Source: Bin80 sp965261255
Lineage (GTDB): Bacteria; Bacteroidota; Rhodothermia; Rhodothermales; Bin80
Assembly (NCBI GenBank): GCA_965261255.1
Contig: CBDHCQ010000004.1
Coordinates: forward strand, 2,728,001-2,792,000
DNA: 64,000 nt
Reading direction: 5' to 3'
In this document: positions 18,158 to 26,624 of the stretch, piece after piece
How positions within the stretch are numbered: position 1 is the stretch's first letter
Layout of the letters: every line of letters begins with the position of its first letter
Notes under the pieces: model-generated
Told to the model about the DNA's origin: nothing
Seen by the model: only the letters and a program-made list of their open reading frames with translations
Databases searched by the model: none
Translations under genes and position numbers: made by a program

Positions 18158-19258
18158 CTACAGGCGGCGTGTGAACAAACGGAAGAGCAGCGGGGCTGCG
18201 AATAGCAGCAAAAATCCGTACGCTAGTGTCCCGTACCCGCGGGATACTAATGCGATAATGCCAAAGCGGGAGCACGCTACGGCCGCTACTAGTATGGCCA
18301 CGGTCAGCAGCCCTGTGTGCACACGAGTCAGGCGCCGCCGACCAGTGCTGTGCAGGTGTGCGTCCACCCGCTGAACTACAGCGTGCAACATGCCCGTTGA
18401 CGTTTCAACGAGCGTCCAGAGAATTACTATCGCGTACACCGCAGTCAGATTGCCTGGCAGCATCTCCAGCCAAGGAACCTCTGCCAGTAGCACATCGCCT
18501 GTGGTGTAATGCCCCATCAGCGCTAGATAGGTCAAAACAAAAGGAACCGTGGCCATAATGCCGGTCACGATGCCGGCTAGCAACGTGTGACGGAATCGGT
18601 GCTGATCGTCCAGTACAAACAAGGTGGCCGGCATGGCTCCCAGATTGTAGCCGACATACAGAACCCCAACAAAAAGTAGCGCAGGCACTCCGATCTGGGG
18701 AACCTCTGCCTCTCGGGCAGCCTGAAACACCTGCAGAACATTGTCCCATGTCCCTGCCAACACAACTCCCGCAAAAACCGCAAACGAGACATACAGCACC
18801 ACCGAACCCAGTGTCTTGAAACGCTCAATCTGACGTCGCCCTCCAACTTCGAGAGCGACCACCAATACAATTACAACAGCAATAGACAGTGTTTCCGGCA
18901 GACCCAGTACCGACTCGGCAACACGGACCGAAGCCGCAATAACAACCGCAACAGTGACCAAAACCATTACAGCATAAATGACATCAAACAGGGGCCACAA
19001 TGGACCCACCAACGATTGCATAAAGCTGCGGTAGTCATACGTGCGGTGGCGTCGGGCAAACTCGAACGTAAGCACTGCCATCACCGAAAACCCCAACCCC
19101 AAAGCTGCAATGCACCATACACCGGCAGCTCCATATTGCGCCCCATACTCTACGATTTCTCGGCCGGTTGCGTACGCACCTCCAATGAGAACCGACTGAA
19201 AAACGATGCCCGGTAACAGATATGCCCGGAATACTCTCCCTAAACGAGGTGCTGACAT
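18158..19258 (-). CDS. YkvI-like multi-pass membrane transporter
   Basis: 366 residues from the ATG at 19258. A longer reading from 19294 overlaps the upstream gene and adds 12 polar residues, so the shorter start is chosen. About ten membrane segments. The opening LPGIVFQSVLIGGAYATGREIVEYGAQYG matches the start of the YkvI family (APC-superfamily-like membrane proteins), where a Gly-rich first helix with a TGREI motif is typical. Substrate unknown. It begins 4 bp after the stop of the alcohol dehydrogenase gene, as the last gene of a three-gene minus-strand unit, suggesting transport of the same compound. Confidence 0.7.
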   Translation of the reverse strand: MSAPRLGRVFRAYLLPGIVFQSVLIGGAYATGREIVEYGAQYGAAGVWCIAALGLGFSVMAVLTFEFARRHRTYDYRSFMQSLVGPLWPLFDVIYAVMVLVTVAVVIAASVRVAESVLGLPETLSIAVVIVLVVALEVGGRRQIERFKTLGSVVLYVSFAVFAGVVLAGTWDNVLQVFQAAREAEVPQIGVPALLFVGVLYVGYNLGAMPATLFVLDDQHRFRHTLLAGIVTGIMATVPFVLTYLALMGHYTTGDVLLAEVPWLEMLPGNLTAVYAIVILWTLVETSTGMLHAVVQRVDAHLHSTGRRRLTRVHTGLLTVAILVAAVACSRFGIIALVSRGYGTLAYGFLLLFAAPLLFRLFTRRL

Positions 19259-19262
19259 AGGT

Positions 19263-20210
19263 CTAGTAGTCCAGGAGCACCTTGACCGCACCACTATCCG
19301 GCGTTGATGCTAATGTTAGCCCTTCAACGATCTGACGGAATGGCAAGCGGTGCGTCACCAATGGCCACGGATCCAACCGGCCGGTAGCAATCATATCCAG
19401 TGCAAGACGGAAGGACTGTAACCCCGGTTCGTGTTGTGCTAACACACTCGTATGCATATGTACATTTTTGCGCAACAGAGCCTCAACATCCAGTGGTAGA
19501 ACGTCTGTCTTAGGTACACCGAACAATGCCATGTGCCCGTGCTTGCGAACTAGGTGAGTGCACAGATTAATTGTTTCTGCGGTTCCTACTGCCTCCACTA
19601 CGAGGTCCGCCATCATCCCCTGTGTATGCGCCCGTACCACAGCTGCCACCTCTTCCTTCTTTGCATGGATGACCGTAGAGACACCCACTTTCGCAGCCAT
19701 CTGGAGCCTGGAATCCTGCACATCAACGCCAATGACTGTACGCGCCCCCATTCGATTCAGCAGCATGGAGAATAACAGCCCAGCAGGCCCCTGGCCGACA
19801 ACAACGACCGTTGCATCCAACACATTGGGGAGTTTGCGGCAGCAGTAAATCACCGTTCCCAATTGCTGTCCTAATACTGCCCTTTCTGGGCTTAAACCAT
19901 TGGGAATCAGAATCACAGACTCCGGCGAAGCAGGTAGCAGCTCTGCGAAACCGTCATACTCCGGTGCCAAGGCCAATACACGCGTACCCGGCGTCAATCC
20001 GGCACCCTCCAGTACCACACCCACACATTCGTGTCCGGAATGCCCCGGAGAGGCAGGATATCCGCAAACCCGATCCTGCCAAAAATGAATATCACTGCCG
20101 CATATACCGCTCACTTCAACCCGCAGCAACAGACCTCCCGCTGGACAGTCTGGATCCGGTACCTCCACTAACCGAGCTTCGGACGGACTTGTGTACTGTA
20201 GTGCACGCAT
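19263..20210 (-). CDS. Zinc-dependent medium-chain alcohol/polyol dehydrogenase
   Basis: 315 residues. Catalytic zinc residues are visible as Cys in SGICGSDIHFW and His-Glu in GHSGHECVG. The Rossmann motif VVGQGPAGLL begins near residue 137. The usual four-cysteine structural-zinc loop between the GVV strand and the Rossmann domain is absent, which explains the short length. Resembles sorbitol or threonine dehydrogenase-like MDR enzymes; NAD(P)-dependent oxidation of a sugar alcohol is likely, substrate unknown. It lies 6 bp after the isomerase stop and directly before the YkvI-like gene. Confidence 0.85.
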   Translation of the reverse strand: MRALQYTSPSEARLVEVPDPDCPAGGLLLRVEVSGICGSDIHFWQDRVCGYPASPGHSGHECVGVVLEGAGLTPGTRVLALAPEYDGFAELLPASPESVILIPNGLSPERAVLGQQLGTVIYCCRKLPNVLDATVVVVGQGPAGLLFSMLLNRMGARTVIGVDVQDSRLQMAAKVGVSTVIHAKKEEVAAVVRAHTQGMMADLVVEAVGTAETINLCTHLVRKHGHMALFGVPKTDVLPLDVEALLRKNVHMHTSVLAQHEPGLQSFRLALDMIATGRLDPWPLVTHRLPFRQIVEGLTLASTPDSGAVKVLLDY

Positions 20211-20216
20211 GCAGCT

Positions 20217-21143
20217 TTAGCTGAATGCACTGCGTAAGAGCTCCAGACTCTTCGGGATCGCGGTCTGCTCACTCTCCTTCCCTTCAAACTCCAGTGAAAC
20301 ATATCCAGCAAAGTTATACCGGCGCATGATTTCTGCGATACGCGGATAATCCAGGTCTAGCGTGTACCAGGTCCCACCACCATAGTAAGTCTTGGCTTGC
20401 ATCAGAACGGTATGGGGCGCCAGCATTTCCAGCTTATCGTATGGATCTTCCAGGAAATTGCCCGTATCAAGTGTGACCTTCAACCAGGGCGAATCAATCG
20501 CCTTGACGATTCTGAGCACACCCTCCGGCGTACGTCCTAGCCCCCAATGGTTTTCCAGCCCAAGAAGTACACCACACTGCTCCGCTTTGGGGATCAATCG
20601 TTCAATAGAACCAATGACCCACCCGAACGCCTCCTCATCTGTGTAACCTTCCAATGGTGGCTCAATGCCACGATTATCCATTAGCGCTGTAAAGGACGCC
20701 GATGTTCCCCACCTTCCGGTATTGAGACGCATGGTCGGTATTCCAAGTTCGTAGCAGAGCTCAATCTGTCGAATGGTCTCATTAATATTGTGCTGTCGCA
20801 CCCGGGCTTCCGGGGATACAAATCCTTGATGTGTAGAGAATCCCATCAAATCCAGACCATTAACAAAGGCTCGGCGCTTTAGGCCCTGTAAGTATCCAGG
20901 TTCTTCAGAAGCCATCTGCACATGTAGCAACTCTATGCCATCGAATCCCATCTCCGCGGCCTGATCAATGCAATCTTCGATGGGATAGTTCTCTTTCGGA
21001 CCATTGAACCGCCAGAACGAATAGGTAGATACACCTATCGGATTCGGACGGCGTGCCCTGGGCTTGGACACAGCTACAGGGGTAAGCGAAAGCCCCGTGG
21101 CAGCAACTGCAGCAGTCTGTAAGAATTTACGTCTATCAGTCAT
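20217..21143 (-). CDS. Tat-exported sugar isomerase/epimerase-like TIM barrel (copy 1)
   Basis: 308 residues. MTDRRKFLQTAAVAATGLSL is a twin-arginine signal. The rest is an AP-endonuclease-2/xylose-isomerase-like TIM barrel: IGVSTYSFWRF, GFDGIELLHV, a metal-binding LLGLENHWGLG block, LKVTLDTGNFLED and a terminal YVSLEFEGKE carrying the last Glu ligand. Family knowledge: these proteins isomerise, epimerise or eliminate from sugars, including 3-keto sugars, using a divalent metal. First gene of the unit isomerase-dehydrogenase-transporter. Confidence 0.87.
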   Translation of the reverse strand: MTDRRKFLQTAAVAATGLSLTPVAVSKPRARRPNPIGVSTYSFWRFNGPKENYPIEDCIDQAAEMGFDGIELLHVQMASEEPGYLQGLKRRAFVNGLDLMGFSTHQGFVSPEARVRQHNINETIRQIELCYELGIPTMRLNTGRWGTSASFTALMDNRGIEPPLEGYTDEEAFGWVIGSIERLIPKAEQCGVLLGLENHWGLGRTPEGVLRIVKAIDSPWLKVTLDTGNFLEDPYDKLEMLAPHTVLMQAKTYYGGGTWYTLDLDYPRIAEIMRRYNFAGYVSLEFEGKESEQTAIPKSLELLRSAFS

Positions 21144-21185
21144 GGTTGACCCCTATGAATATCGGTTGAACGGATGAATGGTCTA

Positions 21186-21213
21186 AATTAGGAAAAATAC
21201 TTGTCCAATTAGG
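21186..21213. repeat. Two direct AATTAGG repeats in a divergent promoter region
   Basis: AATTAGG occurs at 21186-21192 and 21207-21213, spaced 21 bp start to start, two helical turns, in the 101 bp gap between the divergent isomerase and AGE epimerase genes. The spacing suits a dimeric regulator on one DNA face. No regulator gene is adjacent, so function is inference. Confidence 0.25.
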
Positions 21214-21244
21214 CACACTAACCTTATCGTTTCTCATCTTTTTT

Positions 21245-22411
21245 ATGACTGAATACGAACGCATTCAATTGCAGGCCCGATATGAGCACGAGCTATTCGA
21301 ACGTGTACTTCCGTTCTGGGAAAAACACTCTCCGGATCCGACCCACGGGGGCTACTTTAACAATCTAGACCGTGATGGTACGGTCTATGACACTACGAAA
21401 CATATCTGGCTGGTGGCACGACAGGTCTGGATGTTCAGCAAGTTGTATCGACACGTCGAACAACGCAAGTCCTGGCGCTCTCTGGCCACAAGCGGCATGG
21501 ATTTTCTCAGAAATCATGCCCTGCGCCCAGACGGGCGCGTGTATTTTGCGCTAGCATGTGATGGCCGACCCATTTACCAACAGCGCAAAATATTTACAGA
21601 GTGCTTTTATGCATTGGCACTGTCCGAACATGGCCGTGCTATGGATTACCCTGCACAGGTGGAAGAGGCTGGACTTATGGTCGAACGGATCTGGACCTGG
21701 GCTTATGATTGGTCGAACGTAGGACGTCCGGCCTTGGCAGGTTCAGCACCTTCCCAAATGCTTGCTGTGCCAATGATGCTGCTGAACCTCCTCGAGGAGG
21801 TCATGATTGATGCCGACTGCTCATCCGAAATAGGTGATTGTTTTAAGCGCATCCAGTTGCATGTTCACGGCAACCGCGTCTTCGAATCAGTGGCCCCAGA
21901 TGGCAGCCGTCTGGAAGGACCCGATGGGCGCCTTATGAATCCCGGACATGCGATTGAGGCCGGCTGGTTCCTGCAACAGACCGCCCTGAGAGCCAGACAC
22001 CCCGATATGATTGAATTGTCTCGAAGCATGATTCGGAATGCCCAGGATTTCGGATGGGACGAGGAGCATGGCGGACTCTATTACTTTATGGATGCAGAGG
22101 GATTCAGTCCAGTCCAGCTGGAGTGGTCCATGAAGCTCTGGTGGCCCCATTGCGAAGCCCTTTACGCCCACCTGCTCAACTATGCGCTTACGTCATCTCC
22201 AGATGATCTTGCCGCCTTTCGAAAAGTGGATGCTTACACTTTCCGCCATTTTGTGGATCCAGAGCATGGCGAATGGTACGGTTACTGCGACCGGGAGGGG
22301 CGTGTAACTCACCGTTTCAAAGGTGGCCCATACAAAGGCTGCTTCCATGTTCCACGAGCCTTATGGCTCTGTTGGCAACTCCTTCGCAACTGGCCCTCCG
22401 GCAAAAGTTAA
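21245..22411 (+). CDS. AGE family sugar epimerase/isomerase
   Basis: 388 residues, the normal length of the N-acylglucosamine 2-epimerase (alpha/alpha)6 barrel. Family blocks: FWEKHSPDPTHGGYFNNLDRDG, KHIWLVARQVWMFS, NPGHAIEAGWFL with the catalytic His, and VQLEWSMKLWWPHCEAL. Members include GlcNAc 2-epimerase, cellobiose 2-epimerase and mannose isomerase; the substrate cannot be decided here. No signal peptide, so cytoplasmic. It is followed 47 bp later by a sodium:solute symporter, consistent with processing of the imported sugar. Confidence 0.88.
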   Translation: MTEYERIQLQARYEHELFERVLPFWEKHSPDPTHGGYFNNLDRDGTVYDTTKHIWLVARQVWMFSKLYRHVEQRKSWRSLATSGMDFLRNHALRPDGRVYFALACDGRPIYQQRKIFTECFYALALSEHGRAMDYPAQVEEAGLMVERIWTWAYDWSNVGRPALAGSAPSQMLAVPMMLLNLLEEVMIDADCSSEIGDCFKRIQLHVHGNRVFESVAPDGSRLEGPDGRLMNPGHAIEAGWFLQQTALRARHPDMIELSRSMIRNAQDFGWDEEHGGLYYFMDAEGFSPVQLEWSMKLWWPHCEALYAHLLNYALTSSPDDLAAFRKVDAYTFRHFVDPEHGEWYGYCDREGRVTHRFKGGPYKGCFHVPRALWLCWQLLRNWPSGKS

Positions 22412-22458
22412 TGTTCCAAGCCCTATAATAAGGCGCAACTTGAGTCAAATAATTCTCC

Positions 22459-24096
22459 ATGGCAACATTTACGTTCCTGGACTGGTTTTGGGTTGGACTC
22501 TTTCTCCTGCTGATGCTTGGGAGCGGCGTCCTTTTCTACCGACTGGGCAAACGTTCGGAATCTGATTTTTTTCTGGCGGGGCGAGGATTGCCCTGGTGGC
22601 TGCCCGCCAGTAGCGTATATGCCACGCACACGGCCACCGATACCCCCATGTGGATCACGGGTGTGATCTACAAAAATGGGATGGCTGGCATCTGGTATAC
22701 CTTCTTCTGCGGCTGGGCAGCTATCAGTGCTTTTGTATCAACGCGGATATTTCGACGCTCATTAGCCTATACACAGGCCGAATGGAATGTCGTGCGCTTC
22801 ACCGGCCTCGGCAGCGAGTTGCTACGCGGCTGGATGGCCGGATGGCAATTCTTTATGAATATGTTTGTGCTGGGATGGGTTGGCATTGCAATGGGACGTG
22901 TTTGCGAGTATCTGTTTGCGTGGCCAACCTGGATCGGGCTGATAGTTTTTTCCCTAGTGTGCGCCATCTATGTACTGGCTGCCGGATACTGGGGGGTCGT
23001 AATGGCCGACTTCCAACAGGGTGTTATCGCTTTCCTGGTCATTATCATCGTCTCCGTATGGGGCATCCATATCGCCGGCGGTCCAACGGGAATTCTGGAT
23101 AAACTGGCAGTGCTCGGAGAGCTTGACCGTATTAATCCGTTTGCTTTTACAGGATGGTGGTCTGGAGATTTCCCGATCGCCTGGTTCATCACCATGATGA
23201 TGATTGCCTTTTTGGGAGGCTTCGGGATGGGGACTACCATAGACTGGTATGTGGAGGCCCAGCGCATCCAGTCCGCAAAAACTGTACGTGACGCCAGCTA
23301 CAGCATCTGGTGGGGAACCATCATTGGCCTCGTTCGCAACTCTGTCTGGGCTGTCGCCATTCTGGCATTCTTCGTCCTCTTCCCGGCCATCACAGACCAG
23401 AGTGAATACGAAATGGGCTGGTTCCGACTTGGATTCGATTATCTGCCTGCGGGAATGCTGGGCTTCTTCTTTGCAGCCATCCTGGCGATTCACCTGTCAA
23501 CGATTTCGTCGCACCTCAACCTCGGTGCTCTGTACGCTACGCGCGACCTTTACCAGCACTACGTCAATCCAAAGGCAAGCGAAAAGCGGCTGGTGCAAGT
23601 TGGCCGGATATCCACTGGAATACTGCTTCTGGGGTCCTTCTTCTACGGCCTCATTATGGAGGACATCACCTCGTGGCTCATCTTTGCACTCTGGATCATG
23701 GCTGCAGGAATCTGGCTACCCAATATCCTTCAGGTTGTGTGGTGGCGCTTCAACGCCTGGGGATACCTGTCCTCCTGGATTGCCAACCTGGGATTCAGCT
23801 GGCTCGTTGTGTGGATACTACCGGAGCTGAACTTGATTCCCCATCTGTTGGATTATCAGCAGTTCTGGATACTCATGATCCTGGGCGCGATGGTGTACTT
23901 CCCGGTCACACTACTCACAAAGTCTGAACCCATGGATCACCTTGTTCATTACTACGTAATGTCACGTCCTATCGGTTGGTGGGGACCTGTTCGGCGCGAA
24001 GCAGAACGACGTGGTCTAATCATGTCTAATGGTGAGGCGGTACCTAGTGCAGACCAGGCCAGTCGTCCAGCAGACACTTACCCAAAAACGCCATGA
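22459..24096 (+). CDS. Sodium:solute symporter (SSS family)
   Basis: 545 residues with about 13 membrane segments. Typical opening FLAGRGLPWWLPASSVYATHTATDTPMWITG, a sodium-site region around HLSTISSHLNLGALYATRDLYQHY, and a polar C-terminal tail. Likely sodium-driven sugar uptake, from its neighbour AGE epimerase. Three small membrane proteins follow, each overlapping the previous gene by 1-4 bp, which suggests a multi-subunit transporter. Confidence 0.9.
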   Translation: MATFTFLDWFWVGLFLLLMLGSGVLFYRLGKRSESDFFLAGRGLPWWLPASSVYATHTATDTPMWITGVIYKNGMAGIWYTFFCGWAAISAFVSTRIFRRSLAYTQAEWNVVRFTGLGSELLRGWMAGWQFFMNMFVLGWVGIAMGRVCEYLFAWPTWIGLIVFSLVCAIYVLAAGYWGVVMADFQQGVIAFLVIIIVSVWGIHIAGGPTGILDKLAVLGELDRINPFAFTGWWSGDFPIAWFITMMMIAFLGGFGMGTTIDWYVEAQRIQSAKTVRDASYSIWWGTIIGLVRNSVWAVAILAFFVLFPAITDQSEYEMGWFRLGFDYLPAGMLGFFFAAILAIHLSTISSHLNLGALYATRDLYQHYVNPKASEKRLVQVGRISTGILLLGSFFYGLIMEDITSWLIFALWIMAAGIWLPNILQVVWWRFNAWGYLSSWIANLGFSWLVVWILPELNLIPHLLDYQQFWILMILGAMVYFPVTLLTKSEPMDHLVHYYVMSRPIGWWGPVRREAERRGLIMSNGEAVPSADQASRPADTYPKTP

Positions 24097-24395
24097 TTCG
24101 TCGAAACTGGTCGGCCAATGAAGCTGACGAATGGACAAAAGAAGACTGGATAGCCATCATCCTGTCTCCCGCGTGCTATGTGCTTATTACCCTTGGGGCC
24201 GCGCTGTCAATACTGCTACAGGTATCAGGGTACATCATGTTGGCTATCGGTATCGTGCTGACCATTCTGTTACACCTGGTGATCGATCCGAAACTCAAGG
24301 CCATCTCCAACGAATACGAAACCAAGCAGCAAGCCTACCTGCAGGAGCTGGAGGCCAAGGTTCGCTGGCAAGCAACAAATAAGAATACATCATGA
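24093..24395 (+). CDS. Small two-helix membrane protein coupled to the symporter
   Basis: 100 residues. Polar N-terminus (SANEADEWTKEDWIA), two adjacent membrane helices (about residues 22-45 and 49-68), then a charged helical C-terminus rich in Glu, Lys and Gln that could form a coiled coil. ATG overlaps the symporter stop (ATGA). No family recognised. Coupling and size suggest an accessory subunit of the symporter. Confidence 0.7.
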   Translation: MIRRNWSANEADEWTKEDWIAIILSPACYVLITLGAALSILLQVSGYIMLAIGIVLTILLHLVIDPKLKAISNEYETKQQAYLQELEAKVRWQATNKNTS

Positions 24396-24505
24396 ATCAG
24401 GCATTGGCCACAGTCATTGGAATGACAATCGCGTACGCAGCTTCCTTTCTTGGACTGATACTGGCGTACCGCGCCTGGCGCAAACACCATCCGCGTGAGG
24501 ACTAA
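24392..24505 (+). CDS. 37-residue single-helix membrane peptide (symporter accessory)
   Basis: Too short for ordinary gene calling. ATG at 24392 overlaps the previous stop by 4 bp (ATGA) and the frame ends in TAA at 24503-24505. Reads a short polar start, one membrane helix (TVIGMTIAYAASFLGLILAY) and a basic tail RAWRKHHPRED. Family knowledge: very small single-helix accessory proteins are encoded next to some SSS and NSS symporters. The tight coupling supports a real gene. Confidence 0.7.
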   Translation: MNQALATVIGMTIAYAASFLGLILAYRAWRKHHPRED

Positions 24506-24627
24506 TGGGAGTTTTGCAGCAGGCTGATTTCAGTTTTCTTTGGGGCATCGGGATTCCGGCGTTCATCTTTCTCATTGCCTTTGCGGTCACCTGGTTTCTC
24601 TACCGTCACTTTGCATCGAAAAAATAG
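24505..24627 (+). CDS. 40-residue single-helix membrane peptide (symporter accessory)
   Basis: ATG at 24505 shares one base with the preceding TAA (TAATG). It reads an N-terminal MGVLQQADFSFLWG, one membrane helix (IPAFIFLIAFAVTWFLY) and a basic end RHFASKK, stop TAG at 24625-24627. It is the fourth member of the coupled symporter run. Like the 37-residue peptide, it has the look of a transporter small subunit; it shares no obvious sequence identity with that peptide. Confidence 0.68.
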   Translation: MGVLQQADFSFLWGIGIPAFIFLIAFAVTWFLYRHFASKK

Positions 24628-24799
24628 CGCCATAAAGGAGTCCTTCACCTTTCAGTGTCTGAGCCTTGTATTATTTTGGGATGTGGCCAGATGATGGCGA
24701 ATGCTCGCGTGTGTCGATTTTGGGGTAAGTGACACCTTCAGTTTATTTTGACAGAAGACCAGCATAGGAATAATCACCAAAACTATCCAGACCTTTTTA

Positions 24800-26617
24800 A
24801 TGCGCACGTCCCTCATCTTCGCCGCGCTGTTTATGGTCAGCTTTGCTGCAGATGCGCAGCCACGCTTACCGCTTCAGCCCATGCCTTTGGAGTCACTGTC
24901 CGCTTTTGACAAACCAGGAGAAAACTGGAAGCTGGCCGGGAGCGTGCAAGCGGATCGACATATCCGCCATGATCTGGTCATTTCACCAGGAACGGGGATC
25001 CTCGTTAATCAACCTTCAGAAGGAGCACGCACCAATCTCTACACCAAATTGTCACACGGAGATATAGAGCTCGAGCTTGAGTTCATGATGCCCCAGGGAT
25101 CCAATTCCGGCATCTACCTTCAGGGCCGTTATGAGGTCCAATTATTGGACAGCTGGAAGCGCTCTCAAGTAACCTTCGGGGATGTCGGCGGAATCTATCG
25201 GCGCTGGGATGAATCCAGACAGCAGGGATTCGAGGGGCGTCCACCACGCCTTAATGCCAGTCGTGCGCCAGGCCTGTGGCAAAAAATGCATATTGTGTTT
25301 GAAGCACCGGAATTCGATGCGAACGGTCGCAAAACTCGGCATGCCCGTTTCGCTCAGGTTACACTCAATGGCAGTGTTATTCAGGAGAACGTAACTGTTT
25401 CGGGTCCCACGCGTGCTGCTGGCTTTGAAGACGAAGCTCCAACTGGCCCACTCATGATCCAGGGAGATCATGGACCTGTCGCGTTTCGGAATTTCAGCTA
25501 CCGCACCTTCGGGAGTGAATCGGTGTCTGTAGCCAACATAACGTACCACGAATACCATGACGAACCGTTGGAAGAAGTAACATGGAACGGCTCAGGGACA
25601 CCAACGCTTACGGGGACTGCCAATACACTTCACGAGCACGTTGTTACTTCCACGAGTCCCGTTGCTGTTCGCTATGAGGGTGACCTTCACATCCCCCGAA
25701 GTGGCACATACAGATTTGGGGCTGCACTAGGCTGGATTACTGGAGATCCTCACTGGAGCGGTCGTTCTATTGGAGGGGCGCTGCTACAAATATCGGGACA
25801 AAACATCCTTAAACACGCGCAAAACCAGACCACCGTATACGCAGATACACCACTAGACCAAGGGGTTCATCCGTTTGTTTTCAGCTACCATAAAGCCGTC
25901 GGTTGGGGACCTCCATCGGTCACACTGAACATAGAGGGACCTACTATACCGGTGCAAGCCTTGCTCCGGCCTACCCAAAGACCTGCACCAGTGGCGCGCA
26001 TTCCGGTAACAACCAGCAATGCTCCCTTGATTCTGCGCGGATTTGTAGTTCACCAGGGAGCTAAAAGAACCCATGCAGTCAGCGTTGGCAACCCCGGTAA
26101 TTTGCACTACAGCTTTGATCTGGCCGATGGCGCACTGCTGTACGCATGGCGTGGACCTTTCCTGGATGCAGCATCAATGTGGCATAACCGAGGACACGAC
26201 CAGACCGTTACCCCACTCGGAAGTACGTTAACTTTCTCGGGAGCGTCAGGGTACAGCACAAGCACAGACGACGCGCCCAAATTCACGGGCTATCGACTCG
26301 ATCCACATCCCGTTTTCACCTACTCACTGGGAGAGGTGGGGCTGGAGGATCGCATACAACCCCACAGTGACGGGACTGGGTTGTCACGCACGATCACCGT
26401 AAGTGGTACCACAGACGCATCCGTGTGGGTACGCGCAGCCGTAAGTGACCAGATTGAAGCACTCGGTGATGATCGTTATGCCATCGATGGATTCACTTGG
26501 TATATCGAAGAGGCAGCAAACGCAGTGATCCAGTCAACCGAAAATAGTCAGACACTTATGATCCCCCTGAATCAGGATGCTGATCAAGCAGCGGCTAAGT
26601 ATCTCATTGTCTGGTGA
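24800..26617 (+). CDS. DUF1080 (3-keto-disaccharide hydrolase family) secreted protein
   Basis: 605 residues. Signal peptide cleaved after ADAQ. Residues about 30-235 match the DUF1080 concanavalin-like domain: a DIELELEFMMPQGSNSGIYLQG strand block, YEVQLLDSW, then PTGPLMIQGDHGPVAFRNFSYR at its end. A PA14-like sugar-binding domain appears at about 255-385 (HEHVVTSTSPVAVRYEGDLHIPRSGTY region). A C-terminal beta-rich region of unknown type completes it. Family knowledge: DUF1080 proteins cleave glycosides after oxidation at C3. Periplasmic or surface. Followed 7 bp later by the cupredoxin-dehydrogenase gene. Confidence 0.82.
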   Translation: MRTSLIFAALFMVSFAADAQPRLPLQPMPLESLSAFDKPGENWKLAGSVQADRHIRHDLVISPGTGILVNQPSEGARTNLYTKLSHGDIELELEFMMPQGSNSGIYLQGRYEVQLLDSWKRSQVTFGDVGGIYRRWDESRQQGFEGRPPRLNASRAPGLWQKMHIVFEAPEFDANGRKTRHARFAQVTLNGSVIQENVTVSGPTRAAGFEDEAPTGPLMIQGDHGPVAFRNFSYRTFGSESVSVANITYHEYHDEPLEEVTWNGSGTPTLTGTANTLHEHVVTSTSPVAVRYEGDLHIPRSGTYRFGAALGWITGDPHWSGRSIGGALLQISGQNILKHAQNQTTVYADTPLDQGVHPFVFSYHKAVGWGPPSVTLNIEGPTIPVQALLRPTQRPAPVARIPVTTSNAPLILRGFVVHQGAKRTHAVSVGNPGNLHYSFDLADGALLYAWRGPFLDAASMWHNRGHDQTVTPLGSTLTFSGASGYSTSTDDAPKFTGYRLDPHPVFTYSLGEVGLEDRIQPHSDGTGLSRTITVSGTTDASVWVRAAVSDQIEALGDDRYAIDGFTWYIEEAANAVIQSTENSQTLMIPLNQDADQAAAKYLIVW

Positions 26618-26624
26618 TCTACCT

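Noticed and set aside
19259..19294. Longer N-terminus for the YkvI-like protein
   Set aside because: Adds polar residues that overlap the upstream dehydrogenase; the ATG at 19258, 4 bp after that stop, gives a normal membrane-protein start.
22954..23493. Minus-strand frame of 179 codons inside the symporter gene
   Set aside because: Lies wholly antisense to a clear SSS symporter; composition rich in charged residues as expected for an antisense shadow of a membrane protein.
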